Positions 1-9,770 of a DNA stretch of 64,000 bases are shown in pieces. Numbering within the stretch: position 1 is the first letter of the stretch; each line of letters begins with the position of its first letter. Under the pieces are notes generated by a model, which was not told where the DNA came from, ran no database searches, and was given only the letters and a program-made list of their open reading frames with translations. Location of the stretch: positions 1,072,501-1,136,500 of the forward strand of contig NC_060202.1 of the NCBI RefSeq assembly GCF_020623625.1, in the 5' to 3' direction. The DNA is from Saccharomycodes ludwigii. Its lineage: Eukaryota; Ascomycota; Saccharomycetes; Saccharomycodales; Saccharomycodaceae. The position numbers and the translations under genes are program-made.

Positions 1-1051
1 ATCTATCCATCAAAGTAACTTGAGAACTCCACGATCTAACAACTTTCCTTTTAGTTTCAGCAAATGGCCACAACCATGCAGTGTCAATATGGCAATTACC
101 TAAGGCAAAAACTGGAGTGATACTGCTATCAGTGTCACTGTTGTCGTTGCTGCCACTGGAATAATGGTTGAAATAGACTTTGGAAGAATCAATATCAAAG
201 CCAAGTAATTCTTTTTTCAACAAATCTCTACACTTGTTAATTCCATGATCAATGCTATCTTCTTCCCGATTAAAAATATCCATAACTTGATTACAAATCA
301 TTCTTGCTTTATGTTTTTGCCAGGAATTCTGTGACCCTTCTCTTGCAAGGTCACTGCAAATCCAAAAATCATAAAATAAACTTCTAGCGTCCCAATTTGG
401 CAAGACCAAATCGGCCTTTAGTAGATGAAACCATTTATTATTATCGGGCGGGTTAATGTCCCCGTTAAACCCACATCCAAACATGCCATTGTTGCCACAC
501 TCAATAAAAAACACAAGTTTATTCTTGTTCAACTCACTCCTTTTGGGCAATGAATATTCAATTCTTTCACCTTTGCCTGAAAACGAAGTAATTGGTTGAA
601 AAGTAATAGGGTCAATAAGCAACCCTTCATTTTCACAATCAAATTGAAAAGTCCATTGTTCATCATCGTGGGTAAATGGGATATTAATTTCTACTCTAAA
701 CCAAGTGGTGCTCCAACTTGGACCAAATGGTTGGTTTTTAAAACAAGATTTAAAATTTTTGTTGCTAAAGTCGTTCGCGTTACCGGCATTGATTATGGAT
801 TTCCAACTTGGCCTATTATTTGGATCCGTTGGATCATCTTCGTTAAATGGAACCTGATAGTACTGTATAGAAATATACTTTTCATCATTTGTATCATTTA
901 GTGATGAATACCTTTTTAGATCATAGTAATCAGATAAGTAAGAGTATTTATTGATATCATTGTTTTTAGAAATAAACTGTCTTAACCTGTCTTCGTATAT
1001 ATGATCTACAGGTTTAAACTGGGGATCTTGATTTCTGAAAGTAGCAGACAT
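1..1051 (-). CDS. AMS1: Vacuolar alpha-mannosidase, N-terminal part (cut by window edge)
   Basis: The reading frame opens at an ATG at 1051 and runs leftward off the window with no stop, giving about 350 residues. The protein is the N-terminal third of a glycoside hydrolase family 38 alpha-mannosidase; the S. cerevisiae enzyme is about 1,080 residues. Early residues keep the family N-terminus (FKPVDHIYEDRLRQFI), a middle stretch reads QPFGPSWSTTWF, and near residue 320 comes GNCHIDTAWLWPFAET, whose His and Asp are zinc ligands of the GH38 active site. The enzyme trims free oligomannosides in the vacuole and in yeast reaches it by selective autophagy. No signal peptide is visible, which fits that route. 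The C-terminal domains lie outside the window. Confidence 0.95.
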   Translation of the reverse strand, partial: MSATFRNQDPQFKPVDHIYEDRLRQFISKNNDINKYSYLSDYYDLKRYSSLNDTNDEKYISIQYYQVPFNEDDPTDPNNRPSWKSIINAGNANDFSNKNFKSCFKNQPFGPSWSTTWFRVEINIPFTHDDEQWTFQFDCENEGLLIDPITFQPITSFSGKGERIEYSLPKRSELNKNKLVFFIECGNNGMFGCGFNGDINPPDNNKWFHLLKADLVLPNWDARSLFYDFWICSDLAREGSQNSWQKHKARMICNQVMDIFNREEDSIDHGINKCRDLLKKELLGFDIDSSKVYFNHYSSGSNDNSDTDSSITPVFALGNCHIDTAWLWPFAETKRKVVRSWSSQVTLMDR

Positions 1052-1252
1052 TTCAGCTATCTTTTTTTATATCTTATCTTTTTTCTAGACTTTTTTTTTT
1101 TTTTTTTTTTCCCTCTTTAATAATTAATGCGAGCTGTGCGGATGTATAGGAGTATACATGAAATAACAAGAGAAACAAGAAAGCTCATCATAAGTTATAC
1201 AAGATTGAACAACATTTAAGCCAATTAAAAGTAATTTTTTTATTTCTAGTTA

Positions 1253-1289
<37 letters not shown>

Positions 1290-1730
1290 GTCATAGTTGT
1301 TAATGTTTTTCTTTTTGATTTTTTTTTTTTTTTCTAAAAAAAGAACAAGTTTCTGATCTCCAATTTTCCCGCCCCCTTTTTTTTTTTATATTTTTGGAAT
1401 ATTAATTTACGAAAAAAAAGAATAATAACAATAATAATAATTAAGTAATTAAACGAGTTACAAAAAAAAAGGGGAGAAAGTGGAGAGTAAAAATAGATAG
1501 ATAAATTCACGCCTCCGCTCCTATGGAACAAAGCCATCATAATCTAAATATTTTTATTACCAAAATACAAACAAAGTTAATTCATCTTTAATAATTTATT
1601 GCCACTTATATTGTTCCATTCTATATCATTTGTTTTATTAATTCCTTTTTATATACTATTATTATTATTATAGAGTAGATGGAAAATATGAAAAATAAAA
1701 TATCAGAATATATAACATTACATACACAAT
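1052..1730. other. Intergenic region AMS1-PBI2
   Basis: AMS1 promoter side on the left and PBI2 3' side on the right. It holds a 20-base T run (1091-1110), a (TA)n microsatellite around 1256-1286 and several shorter A/T runs. A 68-codon minus-strand frame at 1334-1540 is low-complexity and matches nothing I know, so I do not call it a gene. No RNA gene seen. Confidence 0.7.
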
Positions 1731-1952
1731 TCAATTAGTATGGACTTCTTTGTCTTCTTCAACGTTTGCAATGTCATTGGAGTGACCCTCCTTTAATTTA
1801 TTAATGTGCATATGGTCAGGCAATTTGACAGTAAACCCCTTAATTAAATTAAATTCATGGGTAATAGAACCACCTAATTTGTTAACGGATTCTTTAAACT
1901 TTTCTGCATCGGCGTGTTCTTTTAAAGTAACAATAAATGATTTCTCAGTCAT
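1731..1952 (-). CDS. PBI2: Proteinase B inhibitor 2 (I2B)
   Basis: A 73-residue protein, close to the 75 residues of the S. cerevisiae inhibitor, with no signal peptide. It is a single propeptide-inhibitor I9 domain, the fold of subtilisin prosegments. Shared marks are the start MTEKSFIVTLK, the central GGSITHEFNLIKGFTVKLPD and the C-terminal tail NVEEDKEVHTN, which inserts in the protease site and is almost identical to yeast Pbi2. It inhibits vacuolar proteinase B (Prb1) in the cytosol and, with thioredoxin, forms LMA1, which promotes vacuole fusion. In S. cerevisiae PBI2 is next to PUB1; here three genes lie between them. Confidence 0.96.
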   Translation of the reverse strand: MTEKSFIVTLKEHADAEKFKESVNKLGGSITHEFNLIKGFTVKLPDHMHINKLKEGHSNDIANVEEDKEVHTN

Positions 1953-2450
1953 TTTTTTTTTTCCTTTTTTTCTTTTTTCTTTTTGTAGTATGATAGTTGT
2001 TCTTAAACCGCAAGTACCTTAACCTCAAGTGCTTTATTTGAAAATGATAAATAGGATTTTAAACCTCTGAAAAACACACTAGAAAGAAGAGAAGGGTTTT
2101 AAATTGTAAAGGGAATAGAAAGAAAAGAGAAGAAGGGATGAGAAAATGGACAGACATAAAGAAAGAAAAACTAAAAAACTAAAAAAAAAAAAAAAAAAAG
2201 AAAAAAAATAGAAACCTTATTGTATTTATATACGAATTTTATTTATGTAAAATTAAAAAAGGCTAGTTTTTATTTATTCAATTTATTATTATTTGACATT
2301 GTCTTTTTTTTATTTTTTATTTTTTTATTTTTTATTATTAAAAATGTGTGGATGTATGGGTTGTATGGCTCTTTTTCATTTTATTTACCATTTTATTTTG
2401 CCACTTAGCGCTCTTATCCACCCCCCCCCCTCGTTATCGTAGCTATATTT
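1953..2450. other. Intergenic region PBI2-YFH1
   Basis: PBI2 promoter and YFH1 3' flank. It contains a 19-base A run (2181-2199), T-rich stretches, and a run of ten C at 2421-2430 just past the YFH1 stop, which is unusual in such AT-rich DNA. No gene seen. Confidence 0.65.
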
Positions 2451-3038
2451 CTATTTTAATTTATACTTACCATTACTAGCTTGTTTTAATTCATTATTTA
2501 ATGTATCAATCATTAAGCTACCATCTCTTAAAGATACCCAAGAATTATTATAGTAATCAAATCTGTTAGGACCACTTAATGGCGAAGATAGCCATATTTG
2601 CTTGTTGGGTGGTTGTTTATTAATAACATATGTTCCTAATGGTGATAACTCTAATGTTAATACTCCTTGTGTTAACTCTACATCTGGTATTAAATCGGGT
2701 GATTTTTCTGATATATCTTCTAATTTCTCTAAAATATCATCCAAAAATAAATCACTTTTTTCATCGTAAGCTTCCATTGATAATTCCATTATTTCTTGAG
2801 GCACTTCCCGACCTGTGGTAGAACATGGAGCTGCCGATGGATTAGCGTCAGACTTGTTAATAAGCTCTGCATTACTAGGAATACTTGTACTAGTTGAGTA
2901 ATGACTATTTTTATTTTTATTACAGGTATTTATTAAAACGCTTGATCTAGCAGTGGTCACAATACTACGAAAATTTTGTTTTCCTAACATAGTTAAGAAA
3001 ACCCTTGATTTTGTTGTTACTGTTCTTATCATGGTCAT
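2451..3038 (-). CDS. YFH1: Frataxin, mitochondrial iron chaperone
   Basis: A 195-residue protein with an N-terminal region rich in Arg, Ser and Thr and poor in acids (about residues 1-50), as expected of a mitochondrial presequence. The frataxin/CyaY domain follows from about residue 80. It has the acidic ridge (residues 86-109, ELSMEAYDEKSD then DDILEKLED) that binds iron, and the conserved sheet segment NKQPPNKQIWLSSP then GPNRFD (about 140-161). Frataxin acts in the matrix on the Nfs1-Isu1 complex in Fe-S cluster assembly. A second in-frame Met lies at residue 3. It is divergent from the EXP1 homologue and the pair sits beside UBP1, the same trio and relative orientation as S. cerevisiae YDL120W-YDL121C-YDL122W. 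Confidence 0.95.
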   Translation of the reverse strand: MTMIRTVTTKSRVFLTMLGKQNFRSIVTTARSSVLINTCNKNKNSHYSTSTSIPSNAELINKSDANPSAAPCSTTGREVPQEIMELSMEAYDEKSDLFLDDILEKLEDISEKSPDLIPDVELTQGVLTLELSPLGTYVINKQPPNKQIWLSSPLSGPNRFDYYNNSWVSLRDGSLMIDTLNNELKQASNGKYKLK

Positions 3039-3409
3039 TGTTTATTGCACAAATCTTTGGATTTTTGTCGGAAGAAATGTGTATGTTAGACAGATCCTTT
3101 AAGATTTTATTTCATTTTTTTTTTAACTTATTTTATGTTTACTTATATATAAACAATATTAAGTAGGATTAAATATAAACAAGAAAACTCGGATATTTAA
3201 GTCTATTGTCCGATAGAAAGTGAAAAAAAAAAAAAAAAAAAAAAAAAAGAAGAGTTCAAAAATTAATTTTTTAATGCAAATATATTTATATTTACAGTTT
3301 TAATTAATTTTTTTTTTTTTCCATTCAATAATTTCTATTCTCAATAAGATTTATTCGTAAAGTTTACCAAAAACAAAAAAAAACAAAAAAAAATATTCAT
3401 ATAATAAAA
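3039..3409. other. Divergent promoter region YFH1/EXP1
   Basis: Shared upstream region of two divergent genes. It carries a 26-base A run (3223-3248) and a T run near 3309-3320. No conserved element I can name. Confidence 0.6.
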
Positions 3410-3904
3410 ATGAACATTTTCGTATTTTTGATTGTATTTTTAATAATTTTATTCATTGTACTAGTTTTACCAACTCTCTCCGGCCTAGGATCGTTCCATA
3501 TCGATAAAAATGCATTAAATGATATTAAAAACAGAAAATCTCATAGAACTGGGTCTTTGAACGAGAAGTCTAATGAATTTGGACAAGAACAAGAAACTAT
3601 CAATAATAAATCTATTTTTAGATCAAAACCATTAAAATTCAAAATCAAACAAGAAGAACCTCCTCAAAACCAAGAACAATCATGTAACGGAAATAGTAAT
3701 TCTTTCGATAATAGATATACAGCAAATTCTAGAACTGGATTAAAAAACCGTGTTACAGCAAAATACAATTCTGATCCAAATGCTTTTGATTTTGAAGTTG
3801 ACGATTTAATTAATGAAGATAGGGACCTGGAAAAAATCGAGCAAGAGAAAAGATTTGCTCAAATTAAAGGTAAAGAAAATGAAATATTGGAAGAACTAGC
3901 GTAA
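3410..3904 (+). CDS. EXP1: Small single-pass ER membrane protein, Exp1 (Pma1 ER-export) homologue
   Basis: A 164-residue protein with one hydrophobic segment at residues 3-23 directly after the start Met, then a polar, Asn/Gln-rich tail. Near residues 126-147 it has an acidic, charged stretch (FDFEVDDLINEDRDLEKIEQEK region). It has no strong domain signature; the call rests on position and shape. It lies divergently beside frataxin and convergent with UBP1, exactly where S. cerevisiae has YDL121C (EXP1), a 149-residue single-span ER protein linked to ER exit of the plasma-membrane ATPase Pma1. A direct protein alignment is the remaining test. Confidence 0.8.
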   Translation: MNIFVFLIVFLIILFIVLVLPTLSGLGSFHIDKNALNDIKNRKSHRTGSLNEKSNEFGQEQETINNKSIFRSKPLKFKIKQEEPPQNQEQSCNGNSNSFDNRYTANSRTGLKNRVTAKYNSDPNAFDFEVDDLINEDRDLEKIEQEKRFAQIKGKENEILEELA

Positions 3905-4158
3905 ATACATATTCTCCTCCTTTCTTTTCCGTCTTTTAAAGCAATTTATTTAAATAGAACCTTTGGCTTTACAATGTTTTTATCCTTTAGTTACTTTTAT
4001 AAGATAATAATAATAATAATATAAAACTATATTAAAAATAAAAATGATAAATGTGTAATATACTAAGTTGAATACATATTGATAAATGACAAAAAAAAAA
4101 AAAAAAAAAAGAATACACATAAGGCTACTTTAAGTAATCATTATTTACAAGCATTTAA

Positions 4159-6795
4159 TTATTCATCTACTTGTATTTTAATATCATTTTCACCACTATT
4201 TTCCTCATTCTTTACAAATTCTTCTTTATTCCTGTGTTCATCAGTTTCAGTGTTACTTTCATCATCACTATCTGCAAATTCATTACCACGTTCCTCCTCC
4301 TCTTGTTGACGCTTTTGTTCCTCCTTAATCATTTCAATTTCAATTTCTTTTTCTAGTCTTTCTCTTTCTATATCATCGTTCATTCTTCCAGTTTCTTCGT
4401 CGTAATCATATTCATAAAACAACATAAAAACACCAGGAGTAGACAAAACTTCTTGTTCATCAACAACATAAGCAGTTTCATCGGATATTCTCCACCAACA
4501 CCCTCTATATTTTCTAAAAGCAATATAATGACCATAGTTATGCGTTCCATAATGAACAATAACAGAGCGTAAACAATATGTTAATGGACCAGATGGTACA
4601 GATGTAGATAATGAACTGATTGTTGGCATATTAATTTCACTAATGCTGTCATCATCATTATCATCACCATCATCTTCCTCCTCCTCTTGAAGTTCAAGTT
4701 GTTGTTCTTCAGTATAATCTTCATCAAACTGTTCCGCTACGTTGGTGTTATTAGCAGGAGTAATTGTGTTACCTAAAGAATCAACCATTAATTCTTCCTG
4801 TTCCCATTGTTGCCTTTGGTTATTGGTATTATTTGTCAAATCATCAGCTAATGGACTATATTCAGTGGCGATATTACGACCTGTGTATTCTTCTTCTTCT
4901 TCTTCATCTTCACTGCTATCTTCAAATTCCCTTTCAAACCTGTGGTGTAATCTAGCATAGTATTCGCCACCAACAGCTTCATCCTCACTCGAAGAAGAAC
5001 GTTCATCTGTGTGTTTTTTAGACATTGGCAACCTGGCATCTAAATTAATTTCATCTGGAGAACATGTCCATGAACTCAAATTCAATCTACTTTTAAAAAC
5101 AACCCTGGAATTATTTTTTCTAATGGCATAGGTGCGCATATCAAAGCACGATCTATTTATGTGAATCGATAGTAATGGCGGTGGCCTACAAATCAAAATC
5201 TGTTTTGATTTTGAGCATTTTTGAACCATATTATCTGTTTTCAATTTTTTATATATAGAATCGTCAATGACCTGTTTACTTAAAACTTTATTAATTTCAT
5301 TCAATCTAGCTTCAATCAAATTTTTCAATTTTTCAGGGACATCTTTGTTTTCCAATTCTTGTGACAAATGCGATTTAATTGCAAGTAGTCCACAACGGTT
5401 ACATTCAACACCTTCTATGATTTCAGGTTTACACCATTCATCCAACAACTCAGATAATTTTAAAGTCACTCCGAATTTTTCATTGGGTAAATTCAAGCTT
5501 AACCCAGAAAAGACACTGTATCTAATACCACCATTCTCACCACATTGTAAACAACCAATACGCTCGGCACTTATACCGTCTACCGGTGTAATTAATTTGA
5601 ACGGAGTGAAAAACTTTTTTTCATCTCCATTACCAACTTGAGCAGTATCATTCTTTATGGCCTCTTGCTTCCTATCAACAAGATTTGGATCTATTTGGAT
5701 TGTTGGAATATACACGGTACCAATTTTGGACAATGAATCTTGTGCCATTAAGGCGTCTTCGGGTAATTTAAAAACCGGCTCTTTTTCTATTGATTGAAGT
5801 TGTTTGCTTTTCTTTAATGGCTCATGGTTAACACTCTTGACGTTTTTTTCCAGTTCTGTTAGTATTGTCTGGAAAAATTCTTGTGCATCTTCTTGATCAT
5901 AGCCCAAAATAATATTTTTATTTGGCGCTTTACTCATTGTTTTCAACAACTTGTTAGTTTTAAAATAAGGTCTGTTTTTATAATGCTTAGCATTCAATTT
6001 GTCCAATAAGTCTTTTAAAGCTAAAGTAAATTCAATATTAATGGACTCATCTTCATCAAACAATAGTGAAGATGAATATCTCTTTTTCTTTTTCTTAATT
6101 TTTTTGGATTTACCATGTGATTTTTTTTTATTTTTGGAAGATACATGACTTTTATATTGTCCCTTATTATCAATTTCATTTTTGACTGATTTTGTGTTTT
6201 CCATAAGGGTATCTTCATTAAGATTTCGTTCTTGATATGCTTCCTTAGCATCATTTGGACCATCCCTTTCTTTATTTCTACCATTGCCATCATTATCATT
6301 ATCATTATTATTATCATTATTATAGTCATCATCATAATTATCATCATCATCATCGTCATCATCATCGTCTTCGTCGTCTTCATCATCTTGAGCCCTCTTT
6401 ATAATTTCATTATCTAAAAATTCCATTAATTCTTTAGAAGATGCTAAACTTTGTAACACACTATTCATGAAACAAGTATTACCCTCATTGACTAGACCAC
6501 CGATATAGCCACCCTCATGTAGTACAATAGTACTCAAAGCTGTACTGTAGAATGATTTATTAGTATTATTTAACCCAGAAACATTTCTGAAACTTGAAGT
6601 TAAACGGGAACTTGTAGTACGAATAGTTTCCATCATTTTTTTTAAGAATCTGATGAGTTTATATGGATTTACTAATAAATAAGTGAATGATATACAAAAC
6701 ACTAAAGTTTTCAAATAAAAGTAGCCAGAATCGATGTTGTTGTTGTTATCCCACTGTAATAATGATAATGATTTGAAAAGTTGGAAAATATTCAT
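4159..6795 (-). CDS. UBP1: Ubiquitin-specific protease Ubp1
   Basis: An 878-residue deubiquitinase of the UCH/USP family. The Cys box GLVNEGNTCFMNS puts the catalytic Cys at about residue 108; the His box HYGTHNYGHYIAF is near residue 755, followed by WWRISDETAY and the closing FMLFYEYD. A hydrophobic segment at about 28-43 makes the long form membrane-anchored. A Met pair at 54-55, just after it, could start a soluble form; S. cerevisiae Ubp1 is known in ER-anchored and soluble forms from two starts. Very acidic insertions (Asp/Asn run near residues 137-170, Glu runs near 640 and 720) and a Lys-rich stretch near 220-240 interrupt the catalytic core. It removes ubiquitin from membrane-trafficked proteins. 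The C-terminal tail is acidic. Confidence 0.95.
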   Translation of the reverse strand: MNIFQLFKSLSLLQWDNNNNIDSGYFYLKTLVFCISFTYLLVNPYKLIRFLKKMMETIRTTSSRLTSSFRNVSGLNNTNKSFYSTALSTIVLHEGGYIGGLVNEGNTCFMNSVLQSLASSKELMEFLDNEIIKRAQDDEDDEDDDDDDDDDDNYDDDYNNDNNNDNDNDGNGRNKERDGPNDAKEAYQERNLNEDTLMENTKSVKNEIDNKGQYKSHVSSKNKKKSHGKSKKIKKKKKRYSSSLLFDEDESINIEFTLALKDLLDKLNAKHYKNRPYFKTNKLLKTMSKAPNKNIILGYDQEDAQEFFQTILTELEKNVKSVNHEPLKKSKQLQSIEKEPVFKLPEDALMAQDSLSKIGTVYIPTIQIDPNLVDRKQEAIKNDTAQVGNGDEKKFFTPFKLITPVDGISAERIGCLQCGENGGIRYSVFSGLSLNLPNEKFGVTLKLSELLDEWCKPEIIEGVECNRCGLLAIKSHLSQELENKDVPEKLKNLIEARLNEINKVLSKQVIDDSIYKKLKTDNMVQKCSKSKQILICRPPPLLSIHINRSCFDMRTYAIRKNNSRVVFKSRLNLSSWTCSPDEINLDARLPMSKKHTDERSSSSEDEAVGGEYYARLHHRFEREFEDSSEDEEEEEEYTGRNIATEYSPLADDLTNNTNNQRQQWEQEELMVDSLGNTITPANNTNVAEQFDEDYTEEQQLELQEEEEDDGDDNDDDSISEINMPTISSLSTSVPSGPLTYCLRSVIVHYGTHNYGHYIAFRKYRGCWWRISDETAYVVDEQEVLSTPGVFMLFYEYDYDEETGRMNDDIERERLEKEIEIEMIKEEQKRQQEEEERGNEFADSDDESNTETDEHRNKEEFVKNEENSGENDIKIQVDE

Positions 6796-7690
6796 ATATA
6801 GGTACGTATATATATATATATATATGGATGTGTGTTGTTAGTTTACTTTTTAATTTTATATTTTTTTTATATGTAGGAAAAAAAAAAAGAAAGCAAAAAA
6901 AAAAAAAAAAGAAAAAAAATTTTTTTCTTAAATATTATTTATGCAGAAATTCTGCAGATAGGAGTAGATTTTTGTTGTTTATTTTTATTTTTTTTGGATA
7001 AAGAATAAAGAATAAAGTGGCGAAAGTGTATGTGTTATATAGAATATTTTTGCAAGTTATTTTTTACTTTTTCAATTGATTGTAATGGGCTGTAAAATAA
7101 GTTATTATTACTAGCAATAAAATTATAAAATATTTGTAACAAAAACCAAATAAAATATCCATCAAATTTCCAAGGGAAAAAAAAAAAGATGAAAATCTTG
7201 TTCATAATAACAATGATTCCTTTTGTTCGAGGTGTGTGGGTGTTTTTTTGTTTGTTCTTGTTTAATGATTTAATTTCAATTAATATATTACATCTTTTAA
7301 TTGTGACAAAAAAAAAGGATATTTAAGATCCCTTTAAAATATCCTTGTATGTAATGTGCCATTAATAATCTTCCCATCTTCGCTTGCTTATATTAACCAA
7401 ATGTCTAAGGAAAATATACTAAAAAGAAACTCTTGATTTACCATCAATATCATAATTACTATATACTAAATAATAAAATTATAAAAACAAAAAATAAGAA
7501 AAAAAAAAAAAAAAAGAAATAAGAGAAAAAAACAAGCAAATAAAACATTAAAAAAATCTGTAAAAAACAATTAATAAGTGATAACGGACGATAAGTAAAT
7601 ATCATTCATCTCCTCCTATTCTTACTTTAATAATCTTATTTATATATATATAAAAGAAAAAAAAACATGAAAAAAAAACTAAGTTAAAAA
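6796..7690. other. Intergenic region UBP1-PUB1
   Basis: UBP1 promoter on the left and PUB1 3' flank on the right. It contains short (TA)n runs, A runs near 6880-6910 and 7499-7515, and an inverted repeat at 7315-7346 (10-base arms AAGGATATTT / AAATATCCTT, 12-base loop). No further gene is visible in either strand. Confidence 0.6.
7315..7346. repeat. Inverted repeat (10-bp arms) in PUB1 3' flank
   Basis: The left arm at 7315-7324 and right arm at 7337-7346 are perfect reverse complements around a 12-base spacer. It lies about 345 bases past the PUB1 stop. It could fold in the RNA or mark a 3'-end region; function unknown. Confidence 0.5.
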
Positions 7691-8860
7691 TCATTGTTGG
7701 TTAAAGACTGGTTGTTGTGGATCAAATTGTGGCATTTGACCTTGTGGAAATTGACCTTGTTGAAATTGTATTGGTAAACCATCTTGCTGTTGGACATATT
7801 GGGCTGGAATCTGTTGTGGTTGAGGTTGTTGTTGTTCTTTACCCCAACCAGTTCTTAATGGTCTACCTCTTAAGGTAAAACCGGAACCCAAAGCTACAAT
7901 ACACAAAGCAGCTTGTTCTCTAGTATCAAATCTAACAAAGCAGTTACCTTTGTCTGCATAAAACTTAAAGTCCAAGATTTGACCAAAGTTTTGTAACAAC
8001 ATGATCAACTCGTCTTGATTCATGGCTCTTGGAATATTACCAACATAGGCAGTAGTGACTCTAAAAGGTGGACTTCTAATGACTTCCTCTACAGCTCTTG
8101 GGTCAACTGGAGGTGGAATCAATGGTTGCGGTTGTTGGTTTCTATAACCACGATTAATATTATTATTATTCATATTGTTATTGAATTGTTGCTGAGGTTG
8201 CTTCTTAGCAGCGTAGTTCAATCTAATGGCCCTACCATTTAAGACAGTACCTTGTTTCAATTCCAAAGCCTTTTCAGCTTGTTCCCTGGATAGAAAAGAG
8301 ACAAAACCATATCCTCTGGATCTACCAGTTTGCATATCCCACATAACATGTGCAGAAATAAAACCTTCTAATGGAGAGAAACAATCGGCCAAACCCTTGT
8401 CATCAACATTAATGTTCAAGTCACCGACAAATAAATTGAAGGCATCATCAACACCAGCTGTTGGAGCGGTTTGAAAGGCGTTGTTGACTTTAATCTTATA
8501 ACCATTGATGGCTTGTCCATTCATGTTAGCTAATGCAATACTAGCATCATTAGCATTGAAGAATTCAACAAAACCATAGTTAACGCGATGATTGTTCTTG
8601 TCAATAATAATCTTGGCAGAAGCAACTTTACCACCAACTTGGAAATATTGTTTCAATTGCTCTTCATCGATAGTCTTAGCCAAATTACCAACATACAAAA
8701 TCTTATCAGAAGCAGTTCTACCACCTTGTGTAGCGTTAGCTGGAATAACGTTATCTTGTGGTTGTTGAGGTTGCTGTTGCTGTTGTTGCTGTTGTTGTTG
8801 TTGTTGTTGTTGTTGCGCCTCTGGGTTTTCAATTGGGACTTGCTGTTGTTGTTCACTCAT
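7691..8860 (-). CDS. PUB1: Poly(A)/poly(U)-binding protein Pub1, three RRMs
   Basis: A 389-residue RNA-binding protein. Order: Gln run at about 16-30; RRM1 about 53-127 (ILYVGNL, NYGFVEF); RRM2 about 142-217 (LFVGDLNINVDD, RGYGFVSF); a Gln/Asn linker; RRM3 about 269-340 (TTAYVGNIP, GNCFVRF), ending in RPLRTGWGKE; and a Gln/Pro tail. This arrangement and the phrase VIPANATQGGR match yeast Pub1 (TIA-1 family), which binds U-rich and A-rich mRNA elements, stabilises transcripts and enters stress granules. The Gln-rich ends are prion-like as in S. cerevisiae. PBI2 upstream of UBP1 and the tRNA-Ile next door keep the chromosome XIV neighbourhood. Confidence 0.95.
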   Translation of the reverse strand: MSEQQQQVPIENPEAQQQQQQQQQQQQQQQPQQPQDNVIPANATQGGRTASDKILYVGNLAKTIDEEQLKQYFQVGGKVASAKIIIDKNNHRVNYGFVEFFNANDASIALANMNGQAINGYKIKVNNAFQTAPTAGVDDAFNLFVGDLNINVDDKGLADCFSPLEGFISAHVMWDMQTGRSRGYGFVSFLSREQAEKALELKQGTVLNGRAIRLNYAAKKQPQQQFNNNMNNNNINRGYRNQQPQPLIPPPVDPRAVEEVIRSPPFRVTTAYVGNIPRAMNQDELIMLLQNFGQILDFKFYADKGNCFVRFDTREQAALCIVALGSGFTLRGRPLRTGWGKEQQQPQPQQIPAQYVQQQDGLPIQFQQGQFPQGQMPQFDPQQPVFNQQ

Positions 8861-9770
8861 TTTGCTAGTACTATTAATTGTGATGTGGTCCTTTATTAGT
8901 GGGTTAAATGGTAACCAAACAAAAAAAATAACAGGAAAAAAAAACGGTAAGGGAAGTATAAATAAATAGTATAACGTTAAAAGAGTATGAAATGATCCTG
9001 GAAAATAAAAAGTGTATATGTAAAGGAAACTATGAATAAAAAAATTTTTTTTTACAGAGGGAAAAAAAAAAAAAAAAATATAAAAAAAATATTAAAAAAA
9101 AAACAAATGAGTATAAACCGAAAAGTTAAAAAAAAATTAAATAAAAATGAAAAATTTAATTTTTTGATAATATAATATGCTTATACTAGCAAGACCTATC
9201 TTTATTAATCAGTAACTAATAGTAACAAACCTTCTTGGGATTATTATTTCAATTGTTACCAACGTTAGAAACCAAATTTCAAAAGAATTGAAAAAAAAAA
9301 GAAATTAAAACAAAGAAAGTAGTGAAATTGAATGGATGGAAGAGAAGATAGAAGAAGAAGAACGTAAAAATTAAAATTAAGAAAAATTTTTTTTCTTTTT
9401 ATTTTAAAACTTCGAGGGAAAAAAAAGGAAAAATAAATTGTTGTGCGTTTTTATACAAGGAGACAGAAAGAAGAAAAAAGAAAAAAGAAAAAAGAAAAAA
9501 GAAAGAAAAAAGAAAGAAAAAAGTTAATCATTAATTAATACGGCAATCCTCACCCCTTTTAAGATTAATTGCATCTTAATCACACCAAAAAAAGAAAAGC
9601 AGATTGCTACGGTCTTTTCTGTGCCAAAAAGAACATAAACACACTCAATGCTAAATACAACCTCAACAAAAACACTACGTGATTTAAAACTGCCTACAAA
9701 AAAAAAAAAAAAATAAAAAATATAAAAAATAAAAAACAAAACAAACAAGTGTATATTTATATAAAAAATA
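8861..9770. other. PUB1 upstream region up to the tRNA gene
   Basis: This 0.9-kb stretch is A-rich on the plus strand, with long interrupted A runs (9060-9080, 9290-9300, 9705-9720) and a repeated GAAAAAA unit at about 9470-9525. A 74-codon minus-strand frame at 9524-9748 is low-complexity. It serves as PUB1 promoter and tRNA 3' flank; nothing else recognised. Confidence 0.6.
9763..9768 (-). terminator. RNA polymerase III terminator of tRNA-Ile
   Basis: Six A on the plus strand are a T6 run on the coding strand, starting two bases past the tRNA 3' end. This is a standard Pol III stop. Confidence 0.8.

Noticed and set aside
1334-1540. 68-codon minus-strand frame with a hydrophobic stretch
   Set aside because: Low-complexity, A/T-driven composition, no family resemblance and an ordinary spacer position.
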